Part shown: positions 1-7,759 of the stretch, piece by piece | Position numbering within the stretch: position 1 is the first letter of the stretch | How the letters are laid out: the number at the start of each line of letters is the position of its first letter | Assembly (NCBI GenBank): GCA_022824405.1 | Contig: JAJDZZ010000039.1 | Location: 1-64,000, forward strand | Direction of reading: 5' to 3' | Length of the DNA stretch: 64,000 nt | From: Opitutales bacterium | Lineage (GTDB): Bacteria; Verrucomicrobiota; Verrucomicrobiia; Opitutales; UBA2995 | Position numbers and translations under genes: made by a program | The notes under the pieces: model-generated | Databases searched by the model: none | The model's input: the letters and a program-made list of their open reading frames with translations, nothing else | What the model was told of the DNA's origin: nothing

Positions 1-86
1 CATGCAATAGACTTCTAAATGGAAAAAATAATAACCCTAATCCCTTGACCCAAATCGGCAAAAATCACATTAAAACCAGACCCTGA

Positions 87-124
87 GGTGGTACACTTTG
101 AACCGCTTTTTGGTGGTACACTTT
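87..124. repeat. Short direct repeat, possible insertion-sequence end remnant
   Basis: The 13-base word GGTGGTACACTTT occurs at 87-99 and again at 112-124, a 25-base period. It lies just upstream of a HigA fragment that begins without its N-terminus. A related GGTGGTAC word occurs near 6416, beside other gene fragments. Repeated short words at a truncation point resemble the terminal repeats of some insertion sequences (IS21-like ends are one possibility), but no transposase is present here and the family cannot be named from this alone. Confidence 0.35.
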
Positions 125-134
125 AAAGTGCTGT

Positions 135-338
135 TTGACACATGTTCCGGCTACGCGCATCTATGCCATCATAAAGGAAAGCCGGAGCATCACGGCAGAC
201 ACCGCCCTACGACTGGAACGGTATTTTGGGTTTTCGGAAGGCTACTTTCTCCGTCTGCAAGCTCAGTATGACATCCGCAAGGCCAAGGGGGAGAGCGGAC
301 ATCGCATCGCCGAGGAAGTGGTTCCTTTTGTCGAATAA
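135..338 (+). pseudogene. HigA-family antitoxin, N-terminally truncated
   Basis: This is the C-terminal two thirds of a HigA-type antitoxin, a Cro/C1-like helix-turn-helix protein that represses its own operon and neutralises the HigB RNase. The visible part covers the second half of the helix-turn-helix and the family signature ITADTALRLERYFG, followed by FLRLQAQYDIRKAK. Intact HigA proteins are about 90-110 residues and start with an HPGE-like segment that is missing here. The reading frame opens only at a TTG at 135, directly after the repeated words at 87-124, so an insertion or deletion probably removed the start. No HigB toxin is seen next to it. It is probably non-functional. Confidence 0.75.
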
Positions 339-342
339 CTAA

Positions 343-966
343 TTAAAATTTGCAGTTGGCGGAACCGGGACGGGGGATCTTGCCGCCAGGATCGGAACAT
401 TTAGGATACATGAGTACTATCATGAGTGCGTCCCTAGCGTTTGGGATAATGCCTGGAACGACGAGCCTTTGGATTCCACCATGACTTTCCTAGGAGGAAG
501 ATCAGCGGATACCCTGGGCGAGCTTTTGACTGAGATCCAAGCGGATACGCTCCGCATGGAAAAGGTTAACAACACCTCGGATACACGTCAGCATTTGGAA
601 TCAATGAATTTGGTCGGTAATTATACCTTCGCTAACGACTCGGCATTGAAGGGTCTCTCGCTTGGCGCTACGTTTCGTTACCGGGGTGATCGCTTTCTCG
701 GCTTTGGTAGAAATTCGGATGGGACATTCGATGCCAACACCCAATATAAGGGCGGCAGAACGGAGATTTTCGATGGGATGGTTCGCTACCGGTTGAAGAT
801 CTTCGATAACAAGGTCGATTGGAGTCTCCAGTTGAACATCAGGAACCTGTTGGACGATACCGACTTGCTTCCGTCGTCGACCGATGGCCTCGACTTGGGC
901 AATGTCGTGCGTTGGAGATTCCAAATACCGCGGGTCTATCAGTTGACCAGCACCTTCAGGTTCTGA
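343..966 (+). pseudogene. TonB-dependent receptor, C-terminal beta-barrel fragment
   Basis: The open frame runs from just after a TAA at 340-342 to the stop at 964-966. It encodes about 207 residues that look like the last beta-strands of a TonB-dependent outer-membrane receptor: alternating aromatic and hydrophobic residues, an NIRNLLDD segment typical of late barrel strands, and a C-terminal phenylalanine that is the usual barrel-assembly signal. Only a TTG at 469 could act as a start, and plug and N-terminal barrel are absent. It therefore appears to be the tail of a receptor gene of roughly 800-1000 residues, cut off 5 bases after the HigA fragment. Probably not functional. The protein family is clear; the substrate is not. 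Confidence 0.75.
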
Positions 967-1005
967 AGTATCAGGTATTATATTCAATGTAGTGCAGGCC
1001 TGATT

Positions 1006-2298
1006 ATGAGTACAAAAACCACCCGTCGCAACTTTTTGAAAACCACTGCCGTTGCCACCATCGGCATGCCCGCCATTATACCGGCCAGTTCGCTCGGTAA
1101 AAATGGAAGCGTAGCTCCCAGCAACCGGATTGTGATGGGAGGCATCGGACTTGGACCACGAGGTCGAAAGGTCCTGGATGGTTTCTTTAAGCATCAGGAC
1201 TGTCAATTCGTCGCCATTGCCGATCCTCAGAAAGAGCGCCGCGAAATTATCAAGCGCAAGACAGACCGCCATTACGAAAACAACGATTGCGTTACTTACG
1301 ACGACATGGCCGGAGTCCTGGAACGCGATGACATTGACGCGGTCGTCATCGCCACGGGTGACCGCTGGCATACCACAGCATCCATTTACGCCGCACGTGC
1401 GGGCAAGGATATCTATTGTGAAAAGCCTTGTGCCATGAATATCCAGGAATGCCAGGAACTGGACGACACTATTAAAAAGCACAAGCGCGTCTTCCAGGCC
1501 GGAACGCAGAGGCGAAGCGTTCCCAACTTCAAACTGGCCGTCGATCTTGCCCGGAAGGGCAAGCTGGGTCAGATCCGGGAGGTTCATGCAGGCATCCTGA
1601 AGTTGCAGGAATACCTTGAACCTTTGCCAGCTCAACCCGAGCCGGATCCGTCGGTTATCAATTGGGACAAGTGGGTTGGACCTGCTCCAATGATTCCTTT
1701 TAACGAAGACTATTGCGTACGAAGCCGGTGGCGCAACCACAAGGGGTTGTATTCGGCATGGAGACTGCCCGAGTGGGGATCCCATACCATTGACCTCTGT
1801 CAGTGGGCCGCGGATGCCGATGGAACGACACCGATCGAGTATGAAGCCGTATCGGACAGCCTTTTACACGCTACCTATGCCAATGGCATCAAACTGGTCA
1901 TGCGTCTATCCTCACGCGATGGGGTGGGTGACTGGATCGATGGACTGGGTACTTGTCCGGTGCGATTTGTGGGCGATGAAGGCTGGGTGGAAGCAGGGGA
2001 TTTCGATCGAATCGAAGCCAGCAATCCCAAACTCCTCAAAAACAAGCTTGCGGACCAGATCTACGGCACGGATCCGGTGCACCATGCCCGAAACTTTCTG
2101 GATTGTGTGAAGACCCGTGAACAACCGGTTTGCAACTCTACCGCAGTACGTTATGGACACATGGCTTGCTTCGCGGCCGCGATAAGTTGGAAGCTCGGCC
2201 GCAAAGTCACGTTCGATCCGGTGACGGAAAACTTCGTCAACGATGCCGAGGCCAATCGCATGCGCACTTACAGACGGCGCGCTCCCTACACGATTTAG
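1006..2298 (+). CDS. Tat-exported Gfo/Idh/MocA family oxidoreductase
   Basis: This is a 430-residue NAD(P)-dependent oxidoreductase of the Gfo/Idh/MocA family, which usually acts on sugars, inositols or their derivatives. Residues 5-25 form a twin-arginine signal (TRRNFLKTT followed by a hydrophobic stretch), so export in folded form with its cofactor is expected. The Rossmann glycine motif GGIGLGPRG is near residues 45-53, the family motif EKPCAMNI is near 138-145, and the segment GSHTIDLCQW near 260 carries the catalytic-type histidine. PVC bacteria have many such exported paralogues beside sulfatases. The gene stands between gene fragments but appears intact. The substrate cannot be read from the sequence. 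Confidence 0.9.
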   Translation: MSTKTTRRNFLKTTAVATIGMPAIIPASSLGKNGSVAPSNRIVMGGIGLGPRGRKVLDGFFKHQDCQFVAIADPQKERREIIKRKTDRHYENNDCVTYDDMAGVLERDDIDAVVIATGDRWHTTASIYAARAGKDIYCEKPCAMNIQECQELDDTIKKHKRVFQAGTQRRSVPNFKLAVDLARKGKLGQIREVHAGILKLQEYLEPLPAQPEPDPSVINWDKWVGPAPMIPFNEDYCVRSRWRNHKGLYSAWRLPEWGSHTIDLCQWAADADGTTPIEYEAVSDSLLHATYANGIKLVMRLSSRDGVGDWIDGLGTCPVRFVGDEGWVEAGDFDRIEASNPKLLKNKLADQIYGTDPVHHARNFLDCVKTREQPVCNSTAVRYGHMACFAAAISWKLGRKVTFDPVTENFVNDAEANRMRTYRRRAPYTI

Positions 2299-2352
2299 AA
2301 TGAACATTCTTCCCCCAGGGAGGGAAAAGAGGAATCAGGCGCCGCTTTACTG

Positions 2353-2712
2353 ATGTGCTTCACCTTGCCGTCACAACCAAAAAAACGATTGTTGATAGGC
2401 AGAATTTTGACTCATTCCTCATTTCCTTCGCGATTCTGTCTGGTTCTGTGCGCGGGCTTCTTTTCCTTATTCGCTGCCGCCGCTGAAACCGTTTCGTTCA
2501 GCCTGCCTGATGGCTATGAGCTGGAACTCTACGATCTTGAGAACGATCCCTGGGAATTTCACAACCTGGCTGGAAAGGCCGAGTACGCTGAAATCGAGCA
2601 GCGAATGAAGACCGCTCTAAAAACCTGGCGACACGAAACCGACGACCCAGCCCTGGACCCGGCTTGGCACGATCAGGTCATGCAAGAGGTCACAAGCCGC
2701 GCAAGAAGATGA
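2353..2712 (+). pseudogene. Sulfatase remnant: signal peptide joined to C-terminus, middle missing
   Basis: The 119-residue product starts with a hydrophobic signal sequence ending near AAAAE. It then passes directly to a typical sulfatase C-terminus: LELYDLENDPWEFHNLA followed by a helix ending in WRHETDDPALDP. The same tail is recognisable in the intact sulfatase at 57121-58575 (FELYDLEEDPHEFHNLA, WRHETRDPML). The whole catalytic region, including the metal site and the CxPxR formylglycine motif, about 350-400 residues, is absent, yet the frame is kept. The TGA stop overlaps the ATG of the next remnant (ATGA), which suggests that the original genes were translationally coupled. It cannot be an active sulfatase. 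Confidence 0.75.
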
Positions 2713-3284
2713 GATTTCTAATACTGGTCATCGTAGCATTTACGTCCGGCTGTTTGGTCAGTAACCCGAGTAACTACGATGTAGTTGTTTACGGCTTTTG
2801 CAAGGACGAGTGGCAGGATAATAATCACTGGCCGTGGTATCTCTACATCCGGGCGGCTCGTCGTATGCAAGGCGAATACATCCTCACCCAGGCAGATGTC
2901 ACAGAAACGACCGACAAGGAAGATGTTATCCATATTGGATCCCATTACATCGATGCCCACCACGTCACCCGATACGCGGTAGACCAGGAACACTACATCA
3001 ACGAAGGTCGAATCTGGCAGGTTGGCGTGCCCTTTGACATCCCTTACGGGGTTATCACACCGAAATCCGAGGAATGCGAAAACTTGCTCGTGCCGGTTTG
3101 CGCTTCGGCAAGCGCGGTAGCCTTTTGTACCATCCGCCTGGAACCAACCTGGATGCACCTGGGCGAGGTATCGGGAATTGCGGCCGCTATGTCTATAAGG
3201 AATAATGCCAGTGTCCGGAATATCAACGTCGCCGATCTTCAAAAACGAATCAAGGCAGTGGGAATTCCTCTCCAAGCGGAGTAG
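2709..3284 (+). pseudogene. FAD-dependent oxidoreductase (FAD_oxidored) remnant with middle missing
   Basis: The 191-residue product begins with a lipoprotein-like signal (FLILVIVAFTSGC) and then YDVVVYG, which is how FAD_oxidored proteins of PVC and Bacteroidetes begin just before their GG-x-AG FAD-binding loop. It then jumps to the C-terminal half of the same family: CKDEWQDNNHWPWYLYIRAARR, then IPYGVITPKSEECENLLVPVC and IRLEPTWMHLG. The dinucleotide-binding core, probably 250-300 residues, is missing, but the frame is open. The start at 2709 is chosen over 2664 because it overlaps the upstream stop and opens directly into the signal sequence. Without the FAD loop it should not bind FAD. 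Confidence 0.7.
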
Positions 3285-3317
3285 GGGATATGAACCGGAG
3301 ATATCCTTCGACTTGAC

Positions 3318-3345
3318 CCATTCTTCTGGTGTAGGGAGGTATGGA
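3318..3345 (-). pseudogene. Short remnant matching the 3' end of the AAA/DUF4143 ATPase gene
   Basis: These 28 bases are identical to 10549-10576, which lie inside the C-terminal coding part of the ATPase gene at 10478-11629 (minus strand, encoding SIPPYTRRM). The minus-strand reading here also gives SIPPYTRRM. Outside these bases the identity drops, so this is best seen as a scrap of a related ATPase gene. It is followed at once by the sulfatase leader copy starting at 3367. Confidence 0.55.
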
Positions 3346-3366
3346 TTGGCGAAAGCGCGTATAAGC

Positions 3367-3558
3367 ATGAACGAATCTCACAACCCCAAGCACGGCATCC
3401 ATCGCCGGAACCCGTTCAAAGGCTTCGCCCTCGCCGCGCTGGTCGCATGGGGTCTCGTTGCCATAGGCAATGTTGCTGTACAGGAGCCGAGCGCTGCAAA
3501 GCAAATGAACGTCGTATTCGTTCCGGAGGAAGACCTCGGATGGGGAGACGTGAGCTAA
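3367..3558 (+). pseudogene. Sulfatase leader remnant, copy A
   Basis: The frame encodes a 63-residue peptide: a basic start MNESH, a hydrophobic export segment (FALAALVAWGLVAIGNVAV), then MNVVFVPEEDLGWGDVS, which is the N-terminal metal-binding start of a sulfatase (normally LADDLGWGDVSYHG), and a TAA where the copy at 7784 reads TAT. The bases 3348-3492 are about 90% identical to 11779-11923, and the bases 3532-3651 are about 97% identical to 7760-7879. It is therefore a broken sulfatase 5' end that exists in several partial copies. No catalytic cysteine motif follows. Confidence 0.7.
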
Positions 3559-3651
3559 CATGGGGTGGGGAAGATTAGGTGCCGTCTAATATCCTACCTG
3601 CTAATCACAGTGACTTCGCTGGCTTTTGCCAGTCTGGGCCAAGCTGCCGAT
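3532..3651 (+). repeat. 120-bp direct repeat, copy 1 (second copy at 7760-7879)
   Basis: This block matches 7760-7879 without gaps and with about four mismatches. It spans the end of one sulfatase leader (DLGWGDVS) and the whole signal peptide of the next sulfatase (starting GKI-CRLISYLLITV). One mismatch creates the TAA stop at 3556-3558 and another changes GGG to AGG at the fifth codon of the second leader. The junction between the two leaders is the same in both copies, so it formed before the duplication. Confidence 0.85.
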
Positions 3652-3759
3652 GCACGCGCTTCCTACTCGTCCCATTCAAGCTTGGAGGATGATGTAGAGA
3701 GAATGCGAAGTAGGGTACTGCGAATGGACATTGGCATTGCTCAAATTCTCTCTGAGTAA
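3565..3759 (+). pseudogene. Sulfatase signal peptide joined to unrelated 3' sequence
   Basis: A GTG at 3565 opens a 64-residue frame whose first 28 residues are almost the same as the signal peptide of the intact sulfatase at 7793 (CRLISYLLITVTSLAFASLG, then QAAD). After the point where the repeat ends (3651) the sequence no longer resembles a sulfatase and gives a charged 36-residue tail ending in GIAQILSE that I do not recognise. It is either another deletion product with a different 3' end or a random open frame after a break. Confidence 0.6.
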
Positions 3760-3883
3760 AAGGCGAAAACACAACACTTTAACCAATCGATTTTGGCAGC
3801 ATCCAAAAGGGACTCCTCAGATTTTGTGTCACCATGGGTTTCGCTTACCTTCGAAACTGAATGAGCGCCATAGCTTCCAATCG

Positions 3884-5029
3884 CTACTCCAGATGATCAC
3901 CGATGCCGTTCCGGTTCTTGTCGGAGACTCCGGAGAGGGGGTGCTCCACGACCGCCTTCCAGGCAATTTCACGAAAGACTTTATCCATGTCGGCGTTTAG
4001 GAAACCTGGGTTCTGGTCGAATTGGATAGGTGCTGAAATGAGTTCAGGGGATTTGGCGTAGAGCGTGGCGTAGAAGACATATCCCTCCAGGCGATCGAAG
4101 CCCGGCCCCAAGTGACCGCGTTGGTCTCTCCAGATAGAATGTTCTTTTCCGCCAACTACCGTAAACAGGCCTTCAACGCCGGGGAGTTCTCCCCGGTTGA
4201 ACCGCTGGGCCGCCTCCGTCATCGCGGCGCGTGTGGGCAGGATATAGACGTCTTCGGATGTTTCGCGAATGGTGCTCACGAGATCCGCAAAGCTAGTGTC
4301 CGCGGCAGCGTTCATTTGATCCAAGACCTCATCCGTAAAGAAAGAATCTGACTCCGGGTTTCCTTTGAGATTGAAGACCATCCGGGCCTGATGGAGCGTG
4401 GGCCAGCCATCGATGACAAAATACTTCATGCCAGGATTGTATTGCTCGCAGAAATCGATCCAGCTCGTATAGAATTTCGGACGGTCTGCGGTGTAGGGGC
4501 CCCAGATCATCGCCTCCCATTCCGCGTTGGAAATAGCAGCCAGGAGCTTGGGCAGGGGCTTGCCATCAAATTCGAAGATGCCGTTTTCCTGCTCCCACTT
4601 ATAACTCACGCTGCCCGTGCGCCCGCCGCCATTGTGCAGGCAAAGCGGCTGCTCGAAACCAGCGGCACGGGTGATGGCGGGCAAGGTTCTGTAACCGGGC
4701 GCGGTAAAGCTGTGGCCCGTCCCCACGATGCGCAGGATGCCTTCAGCTTGCTCGGGAAAGGACATGGCGTCGGCCGCTTCTGCATACGTGCGCCCCGGCT
4801 CGCCGCGCTTGTAAATGGCCATGATTTCTTCGGGTGCTTTGAGACTGACCGCGTGCGATGGAAATTCATCCTTCTCCCAACCTGGATCGAATTTCGGAAT
4901 CGCTCGTGCGGCTGCGGCTTGGCGCGCATTGCGCTCGGCGTCTCTCTGGGACTGTTGCGCGATTGAGAACGGCGCGGTCGCCGCCAGGGCAAGGACCACA
5001 AAGAGAAGGGTAGGGCGATGATATTTCAT
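3884..5029 (-). CDS. Secreted SGNH-hydrolase-like protein of unknown function
   Basis: The 381-residue protein starts with a clear signal peptide (LLFVVLALAATAPFSIAQ). After a polar, alanine-rich stretch it has GTGHSFTAPG near residues 100-110, comparable to the GxSF nucleophile block of SGNH/DUF4886-like hydrolases, and later WPTLHQ near 210, which could be the DxxH-type block in altered form. Neither block is canonical, so the fold is a guess. The C-terminus ends in SGVSDKNRNGIGDHLE, a DxNxNGxGD loop typical of calcium-binding thrombospondin-3 or dockerin-like ends in secreted proteins. It stands alone, divergent from the dienelactone hydrolase gene at 5249 with 219 bases between them, in which I see no clear regulatory site. 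Confidence 0.6.
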   Translation of the reverse strand: MKYHRPTLLFVVLALAATAPFSIAQQSQRDAERNARQAAAARAIPKFDPGWEKDEFPSHAVSLKAPEEIMAIYKRGEPGRTYAEAADAMSFPEQAEGILRIVGTGHSFTAPGYRTLPAITRAAGFEQPLCLHNGGGRTGSVSYKWEQENGIFEFDGKPLPKLLAAISNAEWEAMIWGPYTADRPKFYTSWIDFCEQYNPGMKYFVIDGWPTLHQARMVFNLKGNPESDSFFTDEVLDQMNAAADTSFADLVSTIRETSEDVYILPTRAAMTEAAQRFNRGELPGVEGLFTVVGGKEHSIWRDQRGHLGPGFDRLEGYVFYATLYAKSPELISAPIQFDQNPGFLNADMDKVFREIAWKAVVEHPLSGVSDKNRNGIGDHLE

Positions 5030-5248
5030 GGGTATACGAGTCCGCTGATTGAGATTCGAGGCATTTTCAAATTAAGGTAAGTGGGCGTCAATACGCTTGC
5101 CGGGAAGAATGGCTACCCTGTTCGAACGTTTCATTTCCTGCAATCCGTTCGCTGACCGCTTCTCTAGCCTTGCCCCATTCAACAGCCTCGAATCAAATAG
5201 GACTCATACATCTTCCATCAGAATTAACCAGCCGTACTTGAGATTTCC

Positions 5249-6124
5249 ATGTGTGACGAACTTACCAATAAAGACGTAGAGCAATATCTTCGCCCCCAAG
5301 GCCTGACCCGGCGCCAATTCAACAAGACCAGTATCGGTGCGGCGCTTGCGCTGATGTTGCCAGCGGTCGCCGATGCCGCTGATTTGGTCGAGCAGGATGT
5401 CTTGGTCTCGACGCCGGACGGCGAGGCCGATTGCTATTTCGTCCATCCCAAGTCCGGCAGCCACGCGGCCGTCATGGTCTGGCCCGACATTGTCAGCATC
5501 CGCCCCGCGTTTCGCGCCATGGGAAAGCGTCTGGCAGAGTCGGGTTACTCGGTGCTGGTTCCCAATCCCTACTACCGTAGCCACCGCGGCCAGATTGTGC
5601 CGGACGGCAAGACCTTTCGTGATCCGGGCATTCGCGAGATGCTGATGCCTCACGCGCGCAAGCTCTCGCCTGAAACCTGCGTAACCGATGGCCGGGCGTT
5701 CGTCCAATGGCTCGATGCACAAGCATCGGTCGACACAGGCCGCAAAGTCGGCACCACCGGCTATTGCATGACGGGCTCGTACTGTATGCGCCTTGCGGCA
5801 GCTATGCCCGATCGTATTGGCGCAGGCTGCTCTTTCCATGGGGGTGGCTTGGCGACGGACGCCGACGACAGCCCGCACAAATTAGCTGACCAGATGAAAG
5901 CCGAGTTCCTGATCGCCATCGCCGAGAACGACGACGAGCGAAGACCCAACGAAAAAGTCCTCCTTCGCGAAGCCTTCAATGCCGCCGGTGTTAAAGCTGA
6001 AATCGAAGTCTACGAGGGCGCACTGCACGGCTGGTGCCCACCGGATTCTGCGGTCTACCACGAGGCGCAGGCCGAGCGAGCCTGGAGCCGCATGCTGAAG
6101 TTGTTCGAAAGAACATTGGCCTGA
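5249..6124 (+). CDS. Dienelactone hydrolase family protein with Tat-like signal
   Basis: This 291-residue alpha/beta hydrolase resembles carboxymethylenebutenolidase. The nucleophile elbow is TTGYCMTGSY (cysteine near residue 173), as in dienelactone hydrolases which use Cys instead of Ser. The GALHGWCPPD segment near 260 supplies the catalytic histidine. The N-terminus has TRRQFNKTSIGAALALMLP, a twin-arginine signal, unusual for an enzyme type that is mostly cytoplasmic, so an exported hydrolase for lactones or esters is likely. It has no partner genes for aromatic degradation nearby, so a chlorocatechol role is not supported. The start ATG at 5249 is the only one that includes the Tat motif at a proper distance. 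Confidence 0.85.
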   Translation: MCDELTNKDVEQYLRPQGLTRRQFNKTSIGAALALMLPAVADAADLVEQDVLVSTPDGEADCYFVHPKSGSHAAVMVWPDIVSIRPAFRAMGKRLAESGYSVLVPNPYYRSHRGQIVPDGKTFRDPGIREMLMPHARKLSPETCVTDGRAFVQWLDAQASVDTGRKVGTTGYCMTGSYCMRLAAAMPDRIGAGCSFHGGGLATDADDSPHKLADQMKAEFLIAIAENDDERRPNEKVLLREAFNAAGVKAEIEVYEGALHGWCPPDSAVYHEAQAERAWSRMLKLFERTLA

Positions 6125-6143
6125 GTATCACTCACTCGCAGGG

Positions 6144-6407
6144 TTAATTTCCGGGAATCACCTTGTCCTTTTCCTCAAGGATTTCCTTAACCCACCAAAA
6201 GAAAGTGCATGCGAAAGGCCTTGAACTGTGATTGTGATAGAACTTCACAGCCGGGAAAAATGGATCAAAAAGGGGAATTCCATCATGCGCAATGGAATAG
6301 CTGTTCAATGCATTTTTGGCTTCTTCTTTCGAAAGCAATCCAAACAGAGTAGCAAAAGCCGTAGACAATATGTGGTCTTTCCCCGATTTAAAGTAACGTG
6401 CCTGAAT
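6144..6407 (-). pseudogene. Glycoside hydrolase (six-hairpin, MGH1-like) C-terminal fragment
   Basis: The open frame between a TAA at 6408-6410 and the stop at 6144 reads as the last part of an (alpha/alpha)6 glycosidase: ARYFKSGKDHILSTAFATLFGLLS, then GIPLFDPFFPAVKFYHNHSSRPF. The order of a bulky aliphatic stretch, GIP--P-FP and YHN--S-PF matches the last barrel helices of the MGH1-like/GH63-type glycosidases, where YHN-xx-WPF is common. The rest of the gene, several hundred residues, is absent and there is no normal start codon. It is a truncated relic. The family call is moderate because only about 85 residues remain. Confidence 0.5.
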
Positions 6408-6429
6408 TTAGGGGGTGGTACATAATCCT

Positions 6430-6466
6430 GATGCGATTGGAAAGAGACCTGCGGGAAAGAATTAAA
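6430..6466 (+). repeat. 37-bp dispersed repeat, copy 1
   Basis: These bases match 11957-11993 with two mismatches in 37. In both places the word lies among gene fragments and begins with a frame reading MRLERD-RERI. Here the small frame (6431-6514) ends after 27 residues at MNQRRF. I do not recognise the peptide. It is probably the scrap of a gene that was once present at both places. Confidence 0.55.
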
Positions 6467-6637
6467 GAATGCCGCCAATTCCGACAGATAATAATGAATC
6501 AGCGTCGATTTTGAATGATTACCTATTGCGCCGAATGGAGAACCGATTTAATAACAAGTAGGAAGCGGTCAGCAACCTTGCAGAAATGAGTCCCTCTTGA
6601 ATGGTATAGGACCGATTCACCAAGCTCCTCATGACCT

Positions 6638-6943
6638 ATGAATAGAAAGCTTTTTATTTACGGCCTTACCGGTATCCTGATATCAAATACACCCTTGACT
6701 GCCGCCGACCGTGTATCCGGTAAAATGTTTGCCACCCGCTCCGAGGTGCTGGCCCAAAACGGCATGGTGGCAACCAGTCAGCCTCTGGAAACGCGACGCG
6801 CACTAACGAGAATGGGCCATCGCATCGAACTCACGGCACTTGGTATGTACGGAGGTTATCAGGCAATCTTCAGGGACCCTGATACCGGTGTTTATTTCGG
6901 AGCTTCCGAAAGCCGAAAGGATGGGCATGCGGCGGGTTTTTGA
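6638..6943 (+). pseudogene. Gamma-glutamyltransferase remnant: N- and C-termini joined, middle missing
   Basis: The 101-residue product starts with a signal peptide, then RVSGKMFATRSEVLAQNGMV with ATSQPL, which is the usual N-terminal start of gamma-glutamyltransferases (GGT). It then passes directly to LTRMGHRIE, GMYGGYQAIFRD and GASESRKDGHAAGF, the standard GGT C-terminus (consensus GASD-RKDG-A-GY). Intact GGTs have about 550-600 residues, and the autocleavage TTH/S-x site and substrate site are in the missing middle. The junction lies near the SQPL-ET-RRAL segment and keeps the frame. The peptide cannot be an active transferase. Confidence 0.8.
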
Positions 6944-7047
6944 TTTCTGTAGAATCTGATTTGCCCAAGGCTAAAAAACTAGTGTCATGTCCTGGTCCAC
7001 TTTGCCCGAACATGGGACCACTACCAGGAGTTTACTGAAAATTGTGC

Positions 7048-7379
7048 CTAATAGTTTTCAATTTTTTCCAGCAATTTCGGCACGAGATTATTGGCGAAGT
7101 CCCAAAGCGCAGCATCATCAATTATATCATATCCATGGGCCACCAGGTTCCTAAATCCTATAATTTGATATACTCTGGTATTTTCTGACCTAGATTCTCT
7201 TTATCGATTCTTTCTAGCCGAGCTAGCGCCTCTCCAATAATTTCAAATTCTCTCTCAAGGGCTAACTGCAGGATTCTGTCCTTCCAAAAGTCGGAAAAGC
7301 TCTTGCCTTCTACAAAACTAATAATCTCTTCGCAGGACAAAGTCAGATCCAAAAGCAACTTTCGGATGCTAGGCTGCAT
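7048..7379 (-). pseudogene. hepT: HepT-family toxin gene with a frameshift near 7160
   Basis: HepT (DUF86) proteins are HEPN RNases that pair with MNT-type nucleotidyltransferase antitoxins. Reading from ATG 7379, the first 73 residues match the family N-terminus (LQLALEREFEIIGEALARL, then KIPEYIKL) and stop at 7158. One base out of phase, the sequence continues as IIGFRNLVAHGYDIIDDAALW and stops at 7048, giving the normal length of about 110. The HEPN motif R-x4-H-x-Y (RNLVAHGY) lies wholly in the shifted frame. A single-base change near 7160 therefore separates the toxin from its active site. It is either a real inactivating mutation or a sequencing error. Its start overlaps the antitoxin gene by 11 bases. 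Confidence 0.8.
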
Positions 7380-7671
7380 AAACCAGCTTTTTCGTATTGT
7401 TTACCTTCTCCTGGAAAACTGAATTTCGAAAGGGCCTATTAACCAATAGATCAACAGGTCTCTCCAAAACGCTTTCCAATTCCAGTTTGAAACCCATAAA
7501 TTGATCAAAAGCGCCCTTGAATCCTTGACGATCAAATTCCACTACAAAGTCGATATCGCTGGAATCGGTCGACTTTCCTGTCACAACAGAACCAAAGGCA
7601 TACAGGCTCTTTACATTAAATTGCTTGCACACGTCTTTGACGGACTCGCTATTTGCCAATTCATCGATCAT
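7369..7671 (-). CDS. mntA: MNT-type minimal nucleotidyltransferase antitoxin
   Basis: The 100-residue protein is a minimal nucleotidyltransferase of the MntA type, which inactivates the HepT RNase by adding AMP to its active-site tyrosine. It has YAFGSVVTGKSTDSSDIDFVVEF at about residues 24-46, the GS-x10-D-x-D catalytic motif of the DNA polymerase beta superfamily. The order antitoxin then toxin, with an 11-base overlap (7369-7379), is the standard arrangement of the HepT/MNT module. Because the toxin frame is broken, this antitoxin may stand without an active partner. The ATG at 7671 begins 8 residues before the family homology, so the start is likely right. Confidence 0.85.
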   Translation of the reverse strand: MIDELANSESVKDVCKQFNVKSLYAFGSVVTGKSTDSSDIDFVVEFDRQGFKGAFDQFMGFKLELESVLERPVDLLVNRPFRNSVFQEKVNNTKKLVYAA

Positions 7672-7759
7672 GGTTGGTAATTCTCCTATGTTCTATGGTT
7701 CAGTCAATAGACGATTCCGGCCACTGGGTTTCAAAGGCGTCGCCCTCATCCTGGCGGAT

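Noticed and set aside
601-1785. Open frame of 394 codons on the minus strand
   Set aside because: It is antisense to the TonB fragment and the Gfo/Idh gene and looks like a shadow frame caused by codon bias.
3731-4000. Open frame of 89 codons after the sulfatase leader remnants
   Set aside because: It overlaps the end of the minus-strand secreted protein gene and its peptide shows no recognisable feature.
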